Notes: generated by a model not told the origin, from the letters alone. A stretch of DNA of 64,000 nt from Watersipora subatra (GCF_963576615.1 NC_088710.1:5250001-5314000); one strand, 5' to 3'; positions 1-12,547 are shown, numbered from the stretch's first letter. Program-made: numbers and translations.

Positions 1-2476
1 TATTGGCTGTCAGTTCTCAATAGTATCTTCAATGGTTCCATACAGGCCAAACTGTTGGGTATGTAAGCTCTTGAGAGAATTGAGGGCACCAATGAACCTC
101 TGTATTGCTTCTCAATTAGTAAGGTCTGGTATGGCATTGATTGCAGTCATCTTTTCCAAATCAGGGCATAGACATCGTTGGATATTTTTGAATGCCATGT
201 GATACCATCCAATGACAGACATGCCTTCACATTGTCACTCTATCTTGTCTGCTTTTCAGATGTTTTAGAGCAAATTAATTTCACTTACACATTTTCCTAT
301 AGGAACCCCACAGTCTAAATCCTCATTTAAAATTAGTTCTTCTGATGCATTCGTAGCGATTAATTACTAACACAGAATTACATTGAAAGAGACTAAAACA
401 GAAGTACAACGTTGATGTACTTCTGTTTTACTAACTGTTGTGTTGTTGTAGATGCTGTTCACAGTTACCTATAGGGATATCGCACCTCAGATTGATTGAA
501 TTTTCTTGAGAATTAGATTTACATTGGTTGCTTTAGCTTTGCAAGTTATCTTTGGGAATTATTATCATACTATTGCTGTGTCTTTTCAGCTACAATAATG
601 TCATTAAAATATACTGAAACATCCGGTAAGTCTCCAAATATCTGTTCAGGCTTCTTCTCAAAGACTTCGGCACTTGAGTGGAGCCAAAAGAAAACCTGTT
701 AAAGCAGTATTAACCATATGGAGTGTTGAAAGTGGTCAGTAGACTACTCTTTTCTGTGAGTGCCAAATGCCGATATCCATGTTTCATGTCCATGATAGTG
801 TAGTGCTGCATTCCATTGAACCAAAAAACACTGTCCTCTAGTGTTGGTACTCTGTGATGCATACGCTTTACAGCTGTGTTTAGATCTTTTGGATCCAGTC
901 ATATTCTCACAGAACCATCTCTCTTCTCCACGCATACCATGCGACTTACTTAACTTGTTGGTTTGTCAACTTTTGAAATGACTCCTGAAGCTTCCATTCC
1001 ATCCCGCTCCTTTTTCTCTATCTATCATGCTAAGAGGTACACGCTGAGGATGATGCACAACAAGTTCCGCTGTTTCATGAATTCATTTCTCATGCTCACC
1101 TTTTAAACATCCAATACAATTGAACACATTGGGAAACTTATCCAAGATTGAGATGCCACATGTCACTTTATCTACACAACAGATCAATCTAAACAGCTCA
1201 GCAGCTTTTAGGCCTAAAATAGAGGAGGACAAGTTTTCATCAACTACTTCAAAGTGTACTGTATGGCTGATACTGTAGTGACTCACAGAGAGCTGTACAG
1301 CATCAACATTATCGGTCTTGGTATAGTTGTATCCATAAAGTTTTACAGCAGTCAGTAAAAGTTTGGCCTTCAGAGAATGGATGGTGTTCAAGGTGATAGT
1401 TTGTTTCAGCCTTTGTATCATTCTTGAATGGGACCTTAATGACTTTCTGCTTGTGGCTCACATACATTGGCAAAACCTAAGATTTAGCAGACTTAAGATT
1501 ACATATGCTTGTGATAGTATTTACCGAGCCAACAAACAAACTGTTAATTCTGTTTCTCAGCATTGATCTAGAATTTGTGGCATACTTTCCAAAGTGATTC
1601 TTTAGCCCTGCAGTTATTACAGGTCTCTCCGTATGCTAGACATCGGCCTTTAATATGGCTATATCTACAATATTTGCATTTTTCGCCAGGCTTGGGCTTC
1701 TTAGGTATAACACCTGAGCCATGCTGAACAGAATTGACACAAGATCCAAGAGGGTCAATTTGTACACTACTTATGGATGTGTCAACAGCAGTTAATCTGG
1801 ACATTTGATGCTTTGTGATTTCCACAGTGTGTAGGTCATCTAAAGCATTCTGTAGGTTGATAGCTCTGTTCCTAAAAAAGCGTTCTTTTAGTTTGACAGC
1901 AGATAATCCAAACACGACTCGACATAATAGCATTTGATAACGCAACGTACCAAATTCACACTTGGCAGTTTGTATTTCAGTCATTTGACAAACATGTCCA
2001 TAGACTCATCATCAGTTTGATTCATTTACCAAAACACATACCATTCATAAAGCATATTACGTCTAGAATTACAGTAGACCTTCAATTTTTACAATGCAGC
2101 AATAAGTACACCTCTGTTTTCGCCCATGTCAACTTCAAACTGACTAAATAGCTCTGTGGCCTTCTCACCAGCCCGATTATGCAGTATAGCTACCTGACCT
2201 CTTTTAGCATAAGCATTATCAGGCAGAGCAACACCCTTCATGTCTGGAATCAGTACCAAATCAATCGCTAGCAAGTAATTCTCAATAGAGATCCGCCACT
2301 TTCCTTAATTATCAGACACATTACCCTCAAAAGAGAGTTCTCCAAGGGCTTTCAAACCACTGTTAATTGCGAAAATCTAAGGTAGTCACATCAGCAGGCC
2401 ACAAAACCATAAAGTAGAGGCAGAAAAAAGTCTGATGTAAACAACATAGCAGGGTCTAAAATTCCAGCTGCCACCA
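1..2476 (-). pseudogene. Decayed Gypsy-type LTR retrotransposon, gag to reverse transcriptase
   Basis: Read on the minus strand, the pieces appear in gag-pol order. A Gag core lies around 2090-2370 (for example VAILHNRAGEKATELFSQFE). A Gag zinc-knuckle region at 1568-1700 holds two CxxC pairs (CKYC and CNNC). The end of the protease and the linker lie at 1083-1421, with FPNVFNCIGCLKGEHE, a signature of the Gypsy protease-RT junction. Reverse transcriptase spans about 950 down to 570, with LDPKDLN and LTTFNTPYG. The catalytic YxDD box is degraded to YFND near 600-612. An RT thumb-like stretch reaches position 1, so RNase H and integrase would lie outside the window. Stops and frameshifts interrupt every domain, so this is a dead copy. 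The family assignment rests on these motifs and on the LTR and primer-binding site next to it. Confidence 0.85.
2459..2476 (-). other. Retrotransposon primer-binding site
   Basis: On the minus strand the 18 bases directly after the LTR begin TGGTGGCAGCTGG. They start with TGG, complementary to a tRNA CCA end, as expected for first-strand priming. I did not identify the matching tRNA. Confidence 0.55.
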
Positions 2477-2661
2477 TGTAATATGTATCGTAGGTACACA
2501 CATGTGTATTGGTAATGTATCAAGTGTCAGATCATATCAGGAATACAAGACAAGAACTGGCCGGCCAGGCAGAACCAGCAGCAAAGCGTGATTACAATCT
2601 GAAGTAAGCGCATGCTTTTAATCCACTCGTTTTATTACGCACGCTCCTACTGGGGCTGACA
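2477..2661 (-). repeat. 5' LTR of the Gypsy element (185 bp)
   Basis: On the minus strand the segment starts TGTCAGCCCC and ends ATATTACA, giving the TGT...ACA ends typical of LTRs. It abuts the primer-binding site and carries an AATAAA polyadenylation signal (TTTATT on the plus strand near 2627-2633). The outer boundary is inferred from the TGT end, because the partner LTR is outside the window. Confidence 0.55.
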
Positions 2662-4570
2662 TTTGTGATCTGACGAGATAACGAACATTAAATATCACGA
2701 GCATTTAATACTATTGTAACAGCTAATCATCTGTATTTTTACACATAATCACAAACAAAACATAATATTTTCATTAAAAAAAACAGACATCTGTTGACGA
2801 CGCAACCAACCTAACCAGGAATATGCTACTACACAAGTAGGCCTATACCTGAAATTAATCTAACAAAACTAGAGATTTCCACTAAGATGTATACTATCAA
2901 ATGCTTACAAGCTCCACTTCCACTAATGTAATACCAGACTAAGCATGTTTGATCCGTAAAGTACATTTACACGACGATGAACAAGTTATAGTGGGTGTGA
3001 GATTTAAAAGTCATGATGGTTGATTATATTCGCATTAGCTCTTGTTAAACCATTTATTTAAGTTATGCACAACATAGTAGTTGATTTTGCAATTAGGATA
3101 ATAGCATTATAGATAAAAAAAAATTAAATAAATGTTGGGTGAGGAAAGCCGAAAAACAAACTGACTAAATGCAAATGTATAAAGAATAAAAAACTGGCTA
3201 AGCGTCAATGAAATCTTCAGCCGGATATGCCAAGTTTTGACGAATCGCTAGTATTTTTAGCAAAGTCCAAGTCCTTTCTTTACAAAGAACGGTGTTGCGG
3301 GTATAGGTATGTGTCGGACGGTATATGTGTGCGGTGTTTTCTTTGGTCCTCGGGCAAAAACAATAAAATTTTGTGAACTAATGTAGGATTTGTCTACTCT
3401 ACTGCAACTTTGCTAGTGATAGTAATACAACTCCCACTACAACGCAAAACGTCGACATGATTCCGAGCACACTGCATAGGTACATGGATGTAGGCTATAT
3501 GAGGAGACATTTAACGCTACTAGCAAACCCCAGGGTTGATACTCCTTCCAAAAGGCCCATTAGGCTCGGCCCAAAATCACGTTTTAGAGAGGGTTTTCAG
3601 GCCATGGGGCACTGTCAGTGAATTTGCTACTTTAGGGGGGGTTTCCACAGCCAAGCCAGTGAAAGGGCCCGTGTTTCTCATAGCTTTCTTCACACTGTTC
3701 AATGGGGAGAGGCGTGGAACTTGGGCGCCCCTAGGGAACTCCCATTGTTTAAGGTGTATATTTCAAATTGACCAACTAGGTGATTGGGGGTACAATATCC
3801 AAGTCTGGGCCTAGCCAGGTGGGTGTTTCTTTCGGAGTATTAACTCTGGGTAGCAAACCTGGTCATTCCAGCATAAAATCTTTTGTTTGTATTTAAGTTT
3901 TTGAAGCCTTTATAAAAACATCAATTATTTTTACCATTATAGAGACAACACTGGTTTGCATTTAATATAAATTGCCATATTGTGCATACAGCTATTTGCT
4001 CTATTACAAAAACATATAGACAAGGACAGATAGGGAGACAGAGATGGAGATGTGAAAGGAAATATGGAGATGATGGTTTACAGATTACATGGAAAGAATG
4101 CTGGCTGGACTTGAAAAGTTTATCCTAGTGAGACTCCTTTAAAGCAAACACAAATTATAATTTGCAAGAGCAACAAATTTACTTATAAAAGCTGCATGCC
4201 ATTGTATTAAAACACATACATGGATGTGATACACAAAATATCAAAATAACGATGAAACCAATTTTAAAAAGTGGACAGGGGACCAATCTTTGTTCAAGGC
4301 TATTTTGCTCGGTAGCAACTGCATGCTTGAATGATTTTCATATCTCATCAGTTTTTGTCTTTGATGATAGCTTAAGCATTTGAACAACATAAAATCTATC
4401 ATGGTAAAAAGCAGTTTCCCTAACCCGCTAGTCACATCATGAACTTGTCAAAAATTCTCATGATTTCATTCAGATGCTATTTGTTTTTCAGTTGTTTGTT
4501 GTTTATCTGCATTTCAACTTTTAAATATATGAAACAAGCAGAAAAATGCAAAATTAATCATAACTTGTTT
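2662..4570. other. Intergenic, no gene seen
   Basis: AT-rich, with no recognisable coding sequence. A block at about 3525-3830 is clearly richer in G and C than its surroundings and is open on the plus strand for 92 codons (3536-3814). Its protein resembles nothing I recognise, so it may be a fragment of an unclassified repeat. Confidence 0.5.
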
Positions 4571-5294
4571 CACAGTCTCTCACGGCTGTTAGCTTGAGTT
4601 CACAGTCTCTCACGCTTGTTAGCTTGAGTTGACAGTCTCTCACGCTTGTTAGCTTGAGTCGACAGTCTCTCACGGTTATTAGCTTGAGTCGACAGTCTCT
4701 CACGGTTGTTAGCTTGAGTTCACAGTCTCTCACGCTTGTTAGCTTGAGTTCACAGTCTCTCACGCTTGTTAGCTTGAGTTCACAGTCTCTCACGCTTGTT
4801 AGCTTGAGTTCACAGTCTCTCACAGTTGTTAGCTTGAGTTCACAGTCTCTCTCACGGTTGTTAGCTTGAGTTCACAGTCTCTCACGCTTGTTAGCTTTAG
4901 TTCACAGTCTCTCACGCTTGTTAGCTTGAGTTCACAGTCTCTCACGCTTGTTAGCTTGAGTTCACAGTCTCTCACGCTTGTTAGCTTGAGTTCACAGTCT
5001 CTCACGCTTGTTAGCTTGAGTTCACAGTCTCTCACACTTGTTAGCTTGAGTTCACAGTCTCTCACGGTTGTTAGCCTGAGTTCACAGTCTCTCTCACGGT
5101 TGTTAGCTTGAGTTCACAGTCTCTCACGCTTGTTAGCTTGAGTTCACAGTCTCTCACGCTTGTTAGCTTGAGTTCACAGTCTCTCACGCTTGTTAGCTTG
5201 AGTTCACAGTCTCTCACGGTTGTTAGCTTGAGTTCACAGTCTCTCACGCTTGTTAGCTTGAGTTGACAGTCTCTTACGGTTGTTAGCTTGAGTC
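4571..5294. repeat. 30-bp minisatellite, 24 units
   Basis: The unit begins cacagtctctcacgcttgtt and ends agcttgagtt. There are 24 head-to-tail units, of which 22 are 30 bp and two (at 4841 and 5083) are 32 bp with an extra ct. Because 30 is divisible by 3, both strands stay open and give artefact proteins: SSQSLTLVSL repeats on plus and RDCELKLTSV repeats on minus. The 32-bp units break the frame. I see no start context or flanking exon that would make either strand a real protein. Confidence 0.95.
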
Positions 5295-5745
5295 AACTGC
5301 TTACTCCAGTACAACTGCCTTTTTAAATAACTGAAACAATATTACAATGACAGAAACTGATAAGTTGACTCTTGTACTAAGTGTGTGAAGTTTGTTTTGA
5401 ACCTTTAGTTTTAGTACAATACTACCAGAATCTAGTTTGTACTAAGTAAATACTATTAAGAATTCCAGGTGTATTGGATACAAAGCACCTAATTTTGTTT
5501 ATTTTAACATTTCTACATAACTATCTTTACTACTTTACAGTTTTTCATAAAATTGATCAGTTGACTTTTAATTTACATTTATTTTAAACCATACTCTTTC
5601 TTACATTTCAAATTGTATAGTTTTTAAAACCGAGCCACGTTCAGGTCATTGAGCCAATTGAGACCAAAATGTAACTTAAAATAACGAGTATGTAGAACAC
5701 AGGCTAGCTGATGATTTACACCTTATATACTTTCACATTCTGGCC
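5295..5745. other. Intergenic, nothing recognised
   Basis: AT-rich spacer between the 30-bp array and the first TTAA element. No coding or structural signal was seen. Confidence 0.5.
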
Positions 5746-5749
5746 TTAA

Positions 5750-6627
5750 AGGTTGACTTGCAACAAAATACACATTACCGTTATTTGATATGAAAAGATT
5801 CACTATGTCTTACTCTGTTGTGTTGTAGGTGCAAAATATGTGGAAAGGTGATTACAAGCTCTTAAAAGCTCAGAAATGAACAGAAAATCGCAGCCACACG
5901 AGACCGCAGTAGTTTGGATGCTCTTTCCAGAACGGCTCAAATGTGATGTAGTTGTGGGAGATGGTTTCTGTTTACACTTTCATGCGACCTTATTCGTTGA
6001 AATATTTTCATGAATATACTTCACACATTCAATAAAACCATGTCTATTGTTCTTACGTGTCTGTTTCATCGTCATTGTAATGCTGTCACTTTTAGCACAG
6101 ATATCTTATAACTTACCATGAAAATTCGTTTAACTTTTTAACCTTAGCTCGAAGGAGTACATATCATTGTCTGATAATCATGACGAGCTTGTTGGTCACC
6201 TGTGATAATCGAAAAGTGCTGCAAAAATTATTTGCGAAGTATTGGGTCACATGATCAGATTACGACTTGACGATTGAATAATGCCGAAAGAAAACTGTAA
6301 AGTAGCGAGCATCTATATTTGATACGGGGTCTTTGGTAAAACCCGAAGTGTTTGTCATGAACTAGTTCTACGATAAGTTTTATATTGAGCTTTGTATTGG
6401 CCTTTCAATTCACATGAGAACATACGTGACAAGACGATAACCAAATTTCGTGGTTATACGTCATCAAAATAAATAGATTCCATTCTACGGCGGCTTTTCG
6501 TTTTTGAGCTTTTAAGAGCTTGTAATCACATTTCCACGTATTTGGCACTTACAACACAACAGAGTAAGACATGGTGAATCTTTTGATACCAAATAACTGT
6601 AATGTGATTTTTGTTGCAAGTCAACCT
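5750..6627. mobile_element. TTAA-flanked foldback element, family A copy 1 (878 bp)
   Basis: The element starts AGGTTGACTTGCAA and ends with its reverse complement. TTAA lies immediately outside both ends (5746-5749 and 6628-6631). The terminal inverted repeats run about 140 bp each (5750-5890 against 6485-6627). No open frame of 60 codons or more lies inside, so it is non-autonomous. TTAA targets are used by piggyBac and some related superfamilies, and the family is inferred only from that. A second copy lies at 17702-18576. Confidence 0.9.
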
Positions 6628-6631
6628 TTAA

Positions 6632-9547
6632 CCTTATGTGACAAAATGTTAAAAATGATGTTATGGCTGAACTTTATGATTCAAACCTAAAACCCTGACC
6701 TACTGGTCAGAAATTTTTACAAAAACCTCATACATGTTTTATAATTTAGCTATTCCAATTTTATTTTTCCCAATTGTGTGTGAGCCATTGAGCAAGCTAA
6801 AGTATTGCATGTCTACATGAGCTTGTTAACATAATGTAGGAGTCGTGCTCACTCAGACAAAAATAGCAACATTACAGGCGATCAAGAACATGTACAGAAT
6901 GCTTTTTGTGTCATAAGATAATATTCAGTGACTGATGGAGTTTGTTGTTATTTCAAATTATGCAAGCAATAGGGTGAAAAATGTGGACAAGCCACTCAGC
7001 GCCTAGTCAGCGGTGATAGCTTCGTTCATATTCCATATTTATAAACGTAGAAGGTAGACAACTCTCTACCAGTTTGGCCAGACTTGTTTGACATTAAAAA
7101 AACTTTTTTAGAATGCTGGCTACAAACATGAATGAAATCTTAGACTCTACTGACAACCTGTCACGGTATTTCATTTAACTTCATGTGTATTCAGATTCAT
7201 TAGGTAAGGTTCCGTAAATACTTCTGTCTACCACAAGTCAGGCAATCTCTTCGTTTTCATGTTTTGAAGATATCCATCATAGACATCGCTACTCCTTCAA
7301 GCAAATAATTACAGGTAGGTTGTCAAAGAACCATGGATGGGTTTATATAAATAAACTAATAAATATATTAAAATAAGTTTTAATGTTTTAGTTTTAAATG
7401 AATTTTATAATAGTAAAATGATATGAATGGTCTTAACAGAAATTACAATGCATGGTTTTAGATTCAACTGGAAATTCCTTAGAGCAATTGAAATCTTTTA
7501 AATTTACTTTTCGTATTCTTCGACAGTTCTTCAATACTATTAAATTTTTCAAGATTAAAAAATTTCTTTAAATGATCAAACTTCCATAGTTTCCTGTGTT
7601 TTTATACATCGAAGGATTCGGGCGGCTCAATCATTGAAGCTTAAAAACATGATTAATAGTCAGCAGTATACAAGACAATTAGAGATCAGTAGCAGGCGGA
7701 AATGTAACGGTAGTTTCATGGTATTAACATAGATAGGACAATGCGAGGCCTTCACCATATTCAAATTGTTTTGGTACATGCTATTTTAAGTTACAGGTTC
7801 ACTATATTGCCAAACGGTTTGTTGATGTCAGACATACTTCTGATATTTGGCACTAGTTTAATAAACATCCATTAACCACGATATTTGTAGCGCCTATTGT
7901 TTTTCATGCACTAAAAGAAGGATGAAAAATACCTCAAAAACTAGAACGTAAATTGAAAGTTTTTTTTACTAAATATGTTAATTGATAACAAGAATCACTT
8001 ATAATAATATAAATCAATTAAACTTTAGTATTAAACAAATATAACAGACAATGGTGCGTCAAATGTACAATCAATGAGTTCTGAAAACGCTGTTCTTCTC
8101 ATAAAGTTAATTCAGTATAGACTGGTGATGCAGTATGGACTGGTTGATCCCGTATAAACTGGTTGATCCAGTATAAACTGGTTGATCCGGTATGAACAGG
8201 TCAATGCTGTAAGGAATATTTGTCACAAACTTGGTTATTTTGGGCTGCTACTTTACCACGTGATCTCTCTGTAGCCTGATCTGAATTACCAGTTAATACC
8301 ATTGGCTGTTTTGAAATTTCATTTGATCAGTTTAATTGTGATGCCAATACAGCTATCTAAAGACCAAAGTGCATAAATCTAATATTATTTTCTGTTGGTT
8401 CTTAGCTGATAAATTTTGAAATTTGTAAATCAATTCACTAACATTATTATATTTATCACAGGTAATAATTATTCATTATAAATTCACTGTGTTTTTCTTT
8501 TTATGAGATTTTCTATTGATCAGATAAAGTGTACCCTCCTCTACCACCTTCTATGATTCAGTTATCCTAGTTCTAGCAGTAATTTACTGCTACTACTTAC
8601 TACAAGTTACTTACACTTACACTTGCTATAACAACTTACTGCTAAGTTGCTACAGTAACCAGCTGGCTGGTATGGTAACTGAGTGATTAGCTAGGCAGTT
8701 GACCCTCCAAGGATCATACTCTACTCTGCATTTGATCCACACTTTTTAGAAATGAAAATGAATTTCAAACCATTTTCAACTGCCAAGAAGTTTTTGCTAT
8801 TTATTCAAACCAGTAAAACTGAATGCACACCGGCTGATATTTTGGACAAATTTCATCAAAATTTCAATATAATGATGAAATTTCCAAGAATTTTATTTTT
8901 GTCTGCCTAAAATGTTTCGAAAAATCAGCTTAACCACACTTTAAACTCTTTCAGTTCTCAAATATTTGTTTGGTTGTGGCAACCAATAAGAGGCTCCATT
9001 TTCTCAAAGAACCGGGGCAAATAATAAGAAATAACAACCACGAGAGCTAATCACAGATCATCATTTCATGTAGCAAGTAGCGAGTAGCAGGTAGCGTATA
9101 ATAACAAACAAAATTCATTGGCTTTGTTTGCAGTCCATCTGAAGTGCATCTCTCAAAGCTGCTGTCGTCCGTCCGCTGCTTAGATAGCCATGAAGTGATT
9201 ACTCAAAATTAGTTCCTAACTCCTTACTTGGAAAATAAAGTTCTACAGATATTTGACGGGAATGTTTCCCTGTATTTGTGTGATTCATGTACCTATCGGG
9301 GATAGAAATAAAAGTCATTGAGGAAGTTTGCATCACGTAAGCCATGAAAGCTGGCAATAGGTTTTGTTGAAATACGTACTCAATAGTGCGATTAATGGGC
9401 CTTTATCTATGGGTATCCCAAATCCGAAAGATTTGACTTAATTTGGGGTGTTTTTGGCTTCCCTTCTTGTTCCCTAAAGGATTGCTTGAGACACAATATC
9501 ACAAATGTATCTATTGTGGAATAGGGTATGGAATATGAATTATTTTA
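6632..9547. other. Long AT-rich stretch without a gene
   Basis: No exon, RNA gene or transposase piece could be supported. It contains the small tandem repeat at 8113-8207 and low-complexity tracts near 8570-8660 (tact/ttac rich) and 9068-9100 (repeated gtagc). Confidence 0.5.
8113..8207. repeat. Short imperfect tandem repeat, about 19-20 bp x 5
   Basis: Units resemble agtataaactggttgatcc. The two central units are nearly identical and the outer ones are diverged. Confidence 0.75.
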
Positions 9548-9960
9548 ATTCTAGGTCGTATAGCCAGAGCCGTAAATCTTCATAGAGTCCCGTGACCAAA
9601 ACCGGAAACTAAAGCGCCTGTTTCCAAACAAACCCGATCGACATACTGATCTCTAATGGAATATTCTTACCTCTCTCTCAACATCTCACTTTTTTGCATT
9701 CACTTTACTTTAATACAAAAATATCATTTGTAGTCTCTTTTAGGGAATTTTGTCCTCTTTCAAATGGTGTATGATACAACAATCAATTTTGAAGCCACTG
9801 CCAATGGAAGTAATTTTGGTTGGTTAATGTTGCAGCCTCTCCATTATAACTGAGTATAAAAATGGTAGGCGTGGCCTGTTTGTTTGGAAACGAGCGAGCT
9901 CCTGTATACGCTTCCGTTGGTCGCCGTACTATGTGGAGCTATACGGCTTTGGGCGTACCC
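9548..9960. repeat. Diverged foldback repeat, about 410 bp
   Basis: The left side (agccgtaaatc...gtttccaaacaaac) is matched in reverse complement by the right side (gtttgtttggaaacg...tatacggct). The innermost match is best and the outer part is diverged. No coding sequence lies between the arms. Probably an old MITE, but no target duplication could be assigned. Confidence 0.5.
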
Positions 9961-10089
9961 ATAAACTTTGAGTTATCTTCTACATACTGCTTTTAGTGGT
10001 CGTGACAAGCACGGTAATTACTCTTTTGAAGTGTAGGATTTAATCCAATATATAATTTTTGGCATACGCCGAACGAATTTGGTTGCAAG

Positions 10090-10285
10090 TAGGTTCTTGG
10101 TGTCATCTGTATATATAGATTTCAGTGTTTGTCTATCATCTGTTGTTCTTCTGTCTAGATATAACAACAAAATTTTAATACGGTAACGAAAAACCTGCTT
10201 AGCACTGAATTTGAACTCGGAACCTCTAGACCTACAGACAGGCAATTTAACCCACAAGACTACATATTCAACTGGCCATAGTGAA
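10090..10285 (-). repeat. tRNA-derived SINE, copy 1
   Basis: On the minus strand a tRNA-like head has an A-box-like segment (TAGTCTTGTGGGTTA) and a B-box-like segment (CCGAGTTCAAATTC). Downstream lies a tail with gacaaacactgaaat and a tatatata stretch. The 104-codon open frame over it (10018-10332) is a by-product, not a gene. Confidence 0.6.
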
Positions 10286-10549
10286 GAGTAATTAATTAAG
10301 CATATATTTATTACATCAGTCAAAATATTCATGATTAAAGCGGCTTAACAAAATACTATTGGCTATTAAAGATGTGGTCGCGTCAAAAAATTCGATTTAA
10401 TGAAATTAAGACCCATAAAAGGCTAAAACATCAGCTACAATTTGATGCCATTTTTGTCTTTGTAGACCAACCCTGTCCAGAGATACTGTATATGCATTTG
10501 AATGAGGCCCTCTTTTAAAAAGCTCACGTTCCAGCGGCTGCTTCTTTCG

Positions 10550-10557
10550 TGACGTCA
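10550..10557. promoter_or_regulatory. Perfect cAMP-response-element palindrome
   Basis: TGACGTCA, the consensus CREB/ATF site, occurs once here inside the family C element. No adjacent gene was identified, so function is unproven and chance occurrence is possible. Confidence 0.3.
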
Positions 10558-11819
10558 CAAGCAATATATCTGAAAAGAAACCACGAGCGATAAATATGAG
10601 GTCGCTTCCTTAGCCAATCATCAGCGCGAAATTTTTATATAGGCCGTAATAAATGTTATCACTCGTAAAACGTGTTGTCTGTGATCTCAAATTTCGGGAT
10701 TTTACTCTATTATTAAATCGCATGGACATCGATATTTACTAAATTAATTAACATCGTTACTTTAATGAATTACTCGATCTACACGTTTTATTGGCGAACA
10801 ACATACATGTAATAATGTTATTGTAAAACTGCAGTAAAGTTACTGCGAAGGTGACTCCAAGTTTTCTTGGCATCAGGTAGTAAAAGTTCTACGGAGGAAG
10901 ATCGGAGAATGGAGGTAAATTTATCTTTTACTTTGACTCTCCTTTCGAGTTTCCTGTTGAGTTTACATTCAGATTATATTTCCCTATTTGAGGCTAAAAT
11001 GTAATTTCCTGCGCGTGCGAGATACGTATGTACAGTGAGTTCTTGACAGCTTCTTTTTAATCTTTAGCACCTAGCGATACATTGGCTTAGATTGATGAAT
11101 ATACTAAAGGTAATATTTTAGTACTCATTAATACATGTACTAATTAATAAAATTATAACTTTTTGCGATCACTAATCATCGTTTTATGGTTTTTTATCGG
11201 TTCTCCTAGCTACATTTGCTTCAAATTTTCTGTGGCGGTTTTATCTAGTAAATTAGATTTATGATTTGACATTAGATGTTCACTTTTCACTTGTAAAAAG
11301 TGAAGAAAATCGATTGATCAATGCAAATCTTTAATTTTCAGAACCAAAGCTCCGAATCGTTGGCTTGGCGTACTTGTGCCTTTGTTAAACGTTTATTCGT
11401 TTTTAAAATTACACTCGCAATCTATCAAACTCCCAATTTGAAAGCTTTCAGTAGATACGCTTTAGAATGACATATCTATGAATGACATATATTTATTGCA
11501 TTTGGTTTACTGATTACAGGATGTTTATGTCGTCCCACCAGCCGAAGCAGCTTTGTCAGTGTGGAAACTGCCATAAAGGGGAAAGAGAGACTTGAATGTG
11601 TGCTGCATAAACCATGTTTTGTTTGAGTTTGTTGCAGTAGATGAATTTGTTTTATTGTATCAGCTAAAACTATGTGAGTGGCCACGACTTGATGAATATT
11701 TTTAATAAAAGCTTTATGCCGAGATGAAAATCTTTTGCTTGTAAAAATTATATAATAAAATTATATTGTTGAAGATAATGCAAAACATGATTTGCAGAAT
11801 ATTGTAGTGAATTGGATAC

Positions 11820-11910
11820 GGTATATGGATGTCCGCAGAACTGGAGAATGTGAGTTCAAATCCAGTTTGCAGCAGATTTTTCATCCTTAAAACTCTATCC
11901 CTATGTATAT
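11820..11910 (+). repeat. tRNA-derived SINE fragment, copy 2
   Basis: A B-box-like gtgagttcaaatccag follows an anticodon-arm-like segment. The 3' part (catccttaaaactc) is SINE-tail-like. The head is incomplete. Confidence 0.4.
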
Positions 11911-11950
11911 TATTTTCAAAGGTAGTAAAAAACTAGTTTTCAGTGTTGGC

Positions 11951-12026
11951 AATGATGTACAGCCCGGCCCCGAGGATAGGCGACGGACATAATGTGGGCG
12001 GGGCTTTTGGGAGGCTGTATATCGTT
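11951..12026. repeat. Very short foldback element (76 bp)
   Basis: It starts aatgatgtacagcc and ends ggctgtatatcgtt, with a GC-rich centre containing ggcgacgg and gggcgggg. Related copies are at 20605-20642 and 56431-56500. Confidence 0.55.
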
Positions 12027-12547
12027 AGTGTGGGTAGCGGAGGAAGTGTGCTGATACAAAGACCTTATTCTACAGTTAACTTGACCGAATTACCGTAGAC
12101 CGGTAGAATTGGTAGTCGGTACACAAATGTTTACACAGCATTTAGAGAAAGTGAGTAAGACAAATTTTCAATTTTCGTTATTTGAGGCCTTTGAAACATT
12201 CATAATAATGTATCTGTAGCAGGGTTTAAAATTTTATTCTAACCAACATGAGCAATTACAAAATAAAATATATGCCAATAGAGCCACGTTAGACTAGACT
12301 TTCATCGCAAATAGCCGATGTGAATACGAGATATATTGACAAATAAATTCACTCGTGACATCATTTTGGGCAAGTCTGGGCATGTTTTTGGTCTGAGCGT
12401 TTTTACGGCGACCAGATTTTTTCGATTATAATCTTCAAATATCTTGGCAATGAGATTGCCTAACACAACAAACAACATATCAACTGATAGAGAAAAAAAA
12501 TGCTTTCTTTTTAGATCAACTCAAATTTGACGCAACCACATCTTTAA

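Larger units (their letters stand above)
10370..12543. mobile_element. Candidate TTAA-flanked element, family C (2174 bp)
   Basis: An 18-bp terminal inverted repeat AGATGTGGTYGCGTCAAA (one mismatch between ends) lies directly inside TTAA at 10366-10369 and 12544-12547. No transposase is recognisable. The open frame at 11476-11685 (minus) has no known domain. Inside lie a SINE fragment (11820-11910), a perfect TGACGTCA (10550-10557) and a small foldback (11951-12026). The alternative is that the two ends belong to two separate, oppositely oriented copies. Confidence 0.65.

Noticed and set aside
4554-5111. Long repetitive open frames on both strands
   Set aside because: They are a by-product of a 30-bp tandem unit. 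There is no start context, flanking exon or signal peptide.
10018-10332. 104-codon minus-strand frame
   Set aside because: It overlaps a tRNA-derived SINE and its tail, with no known domain.
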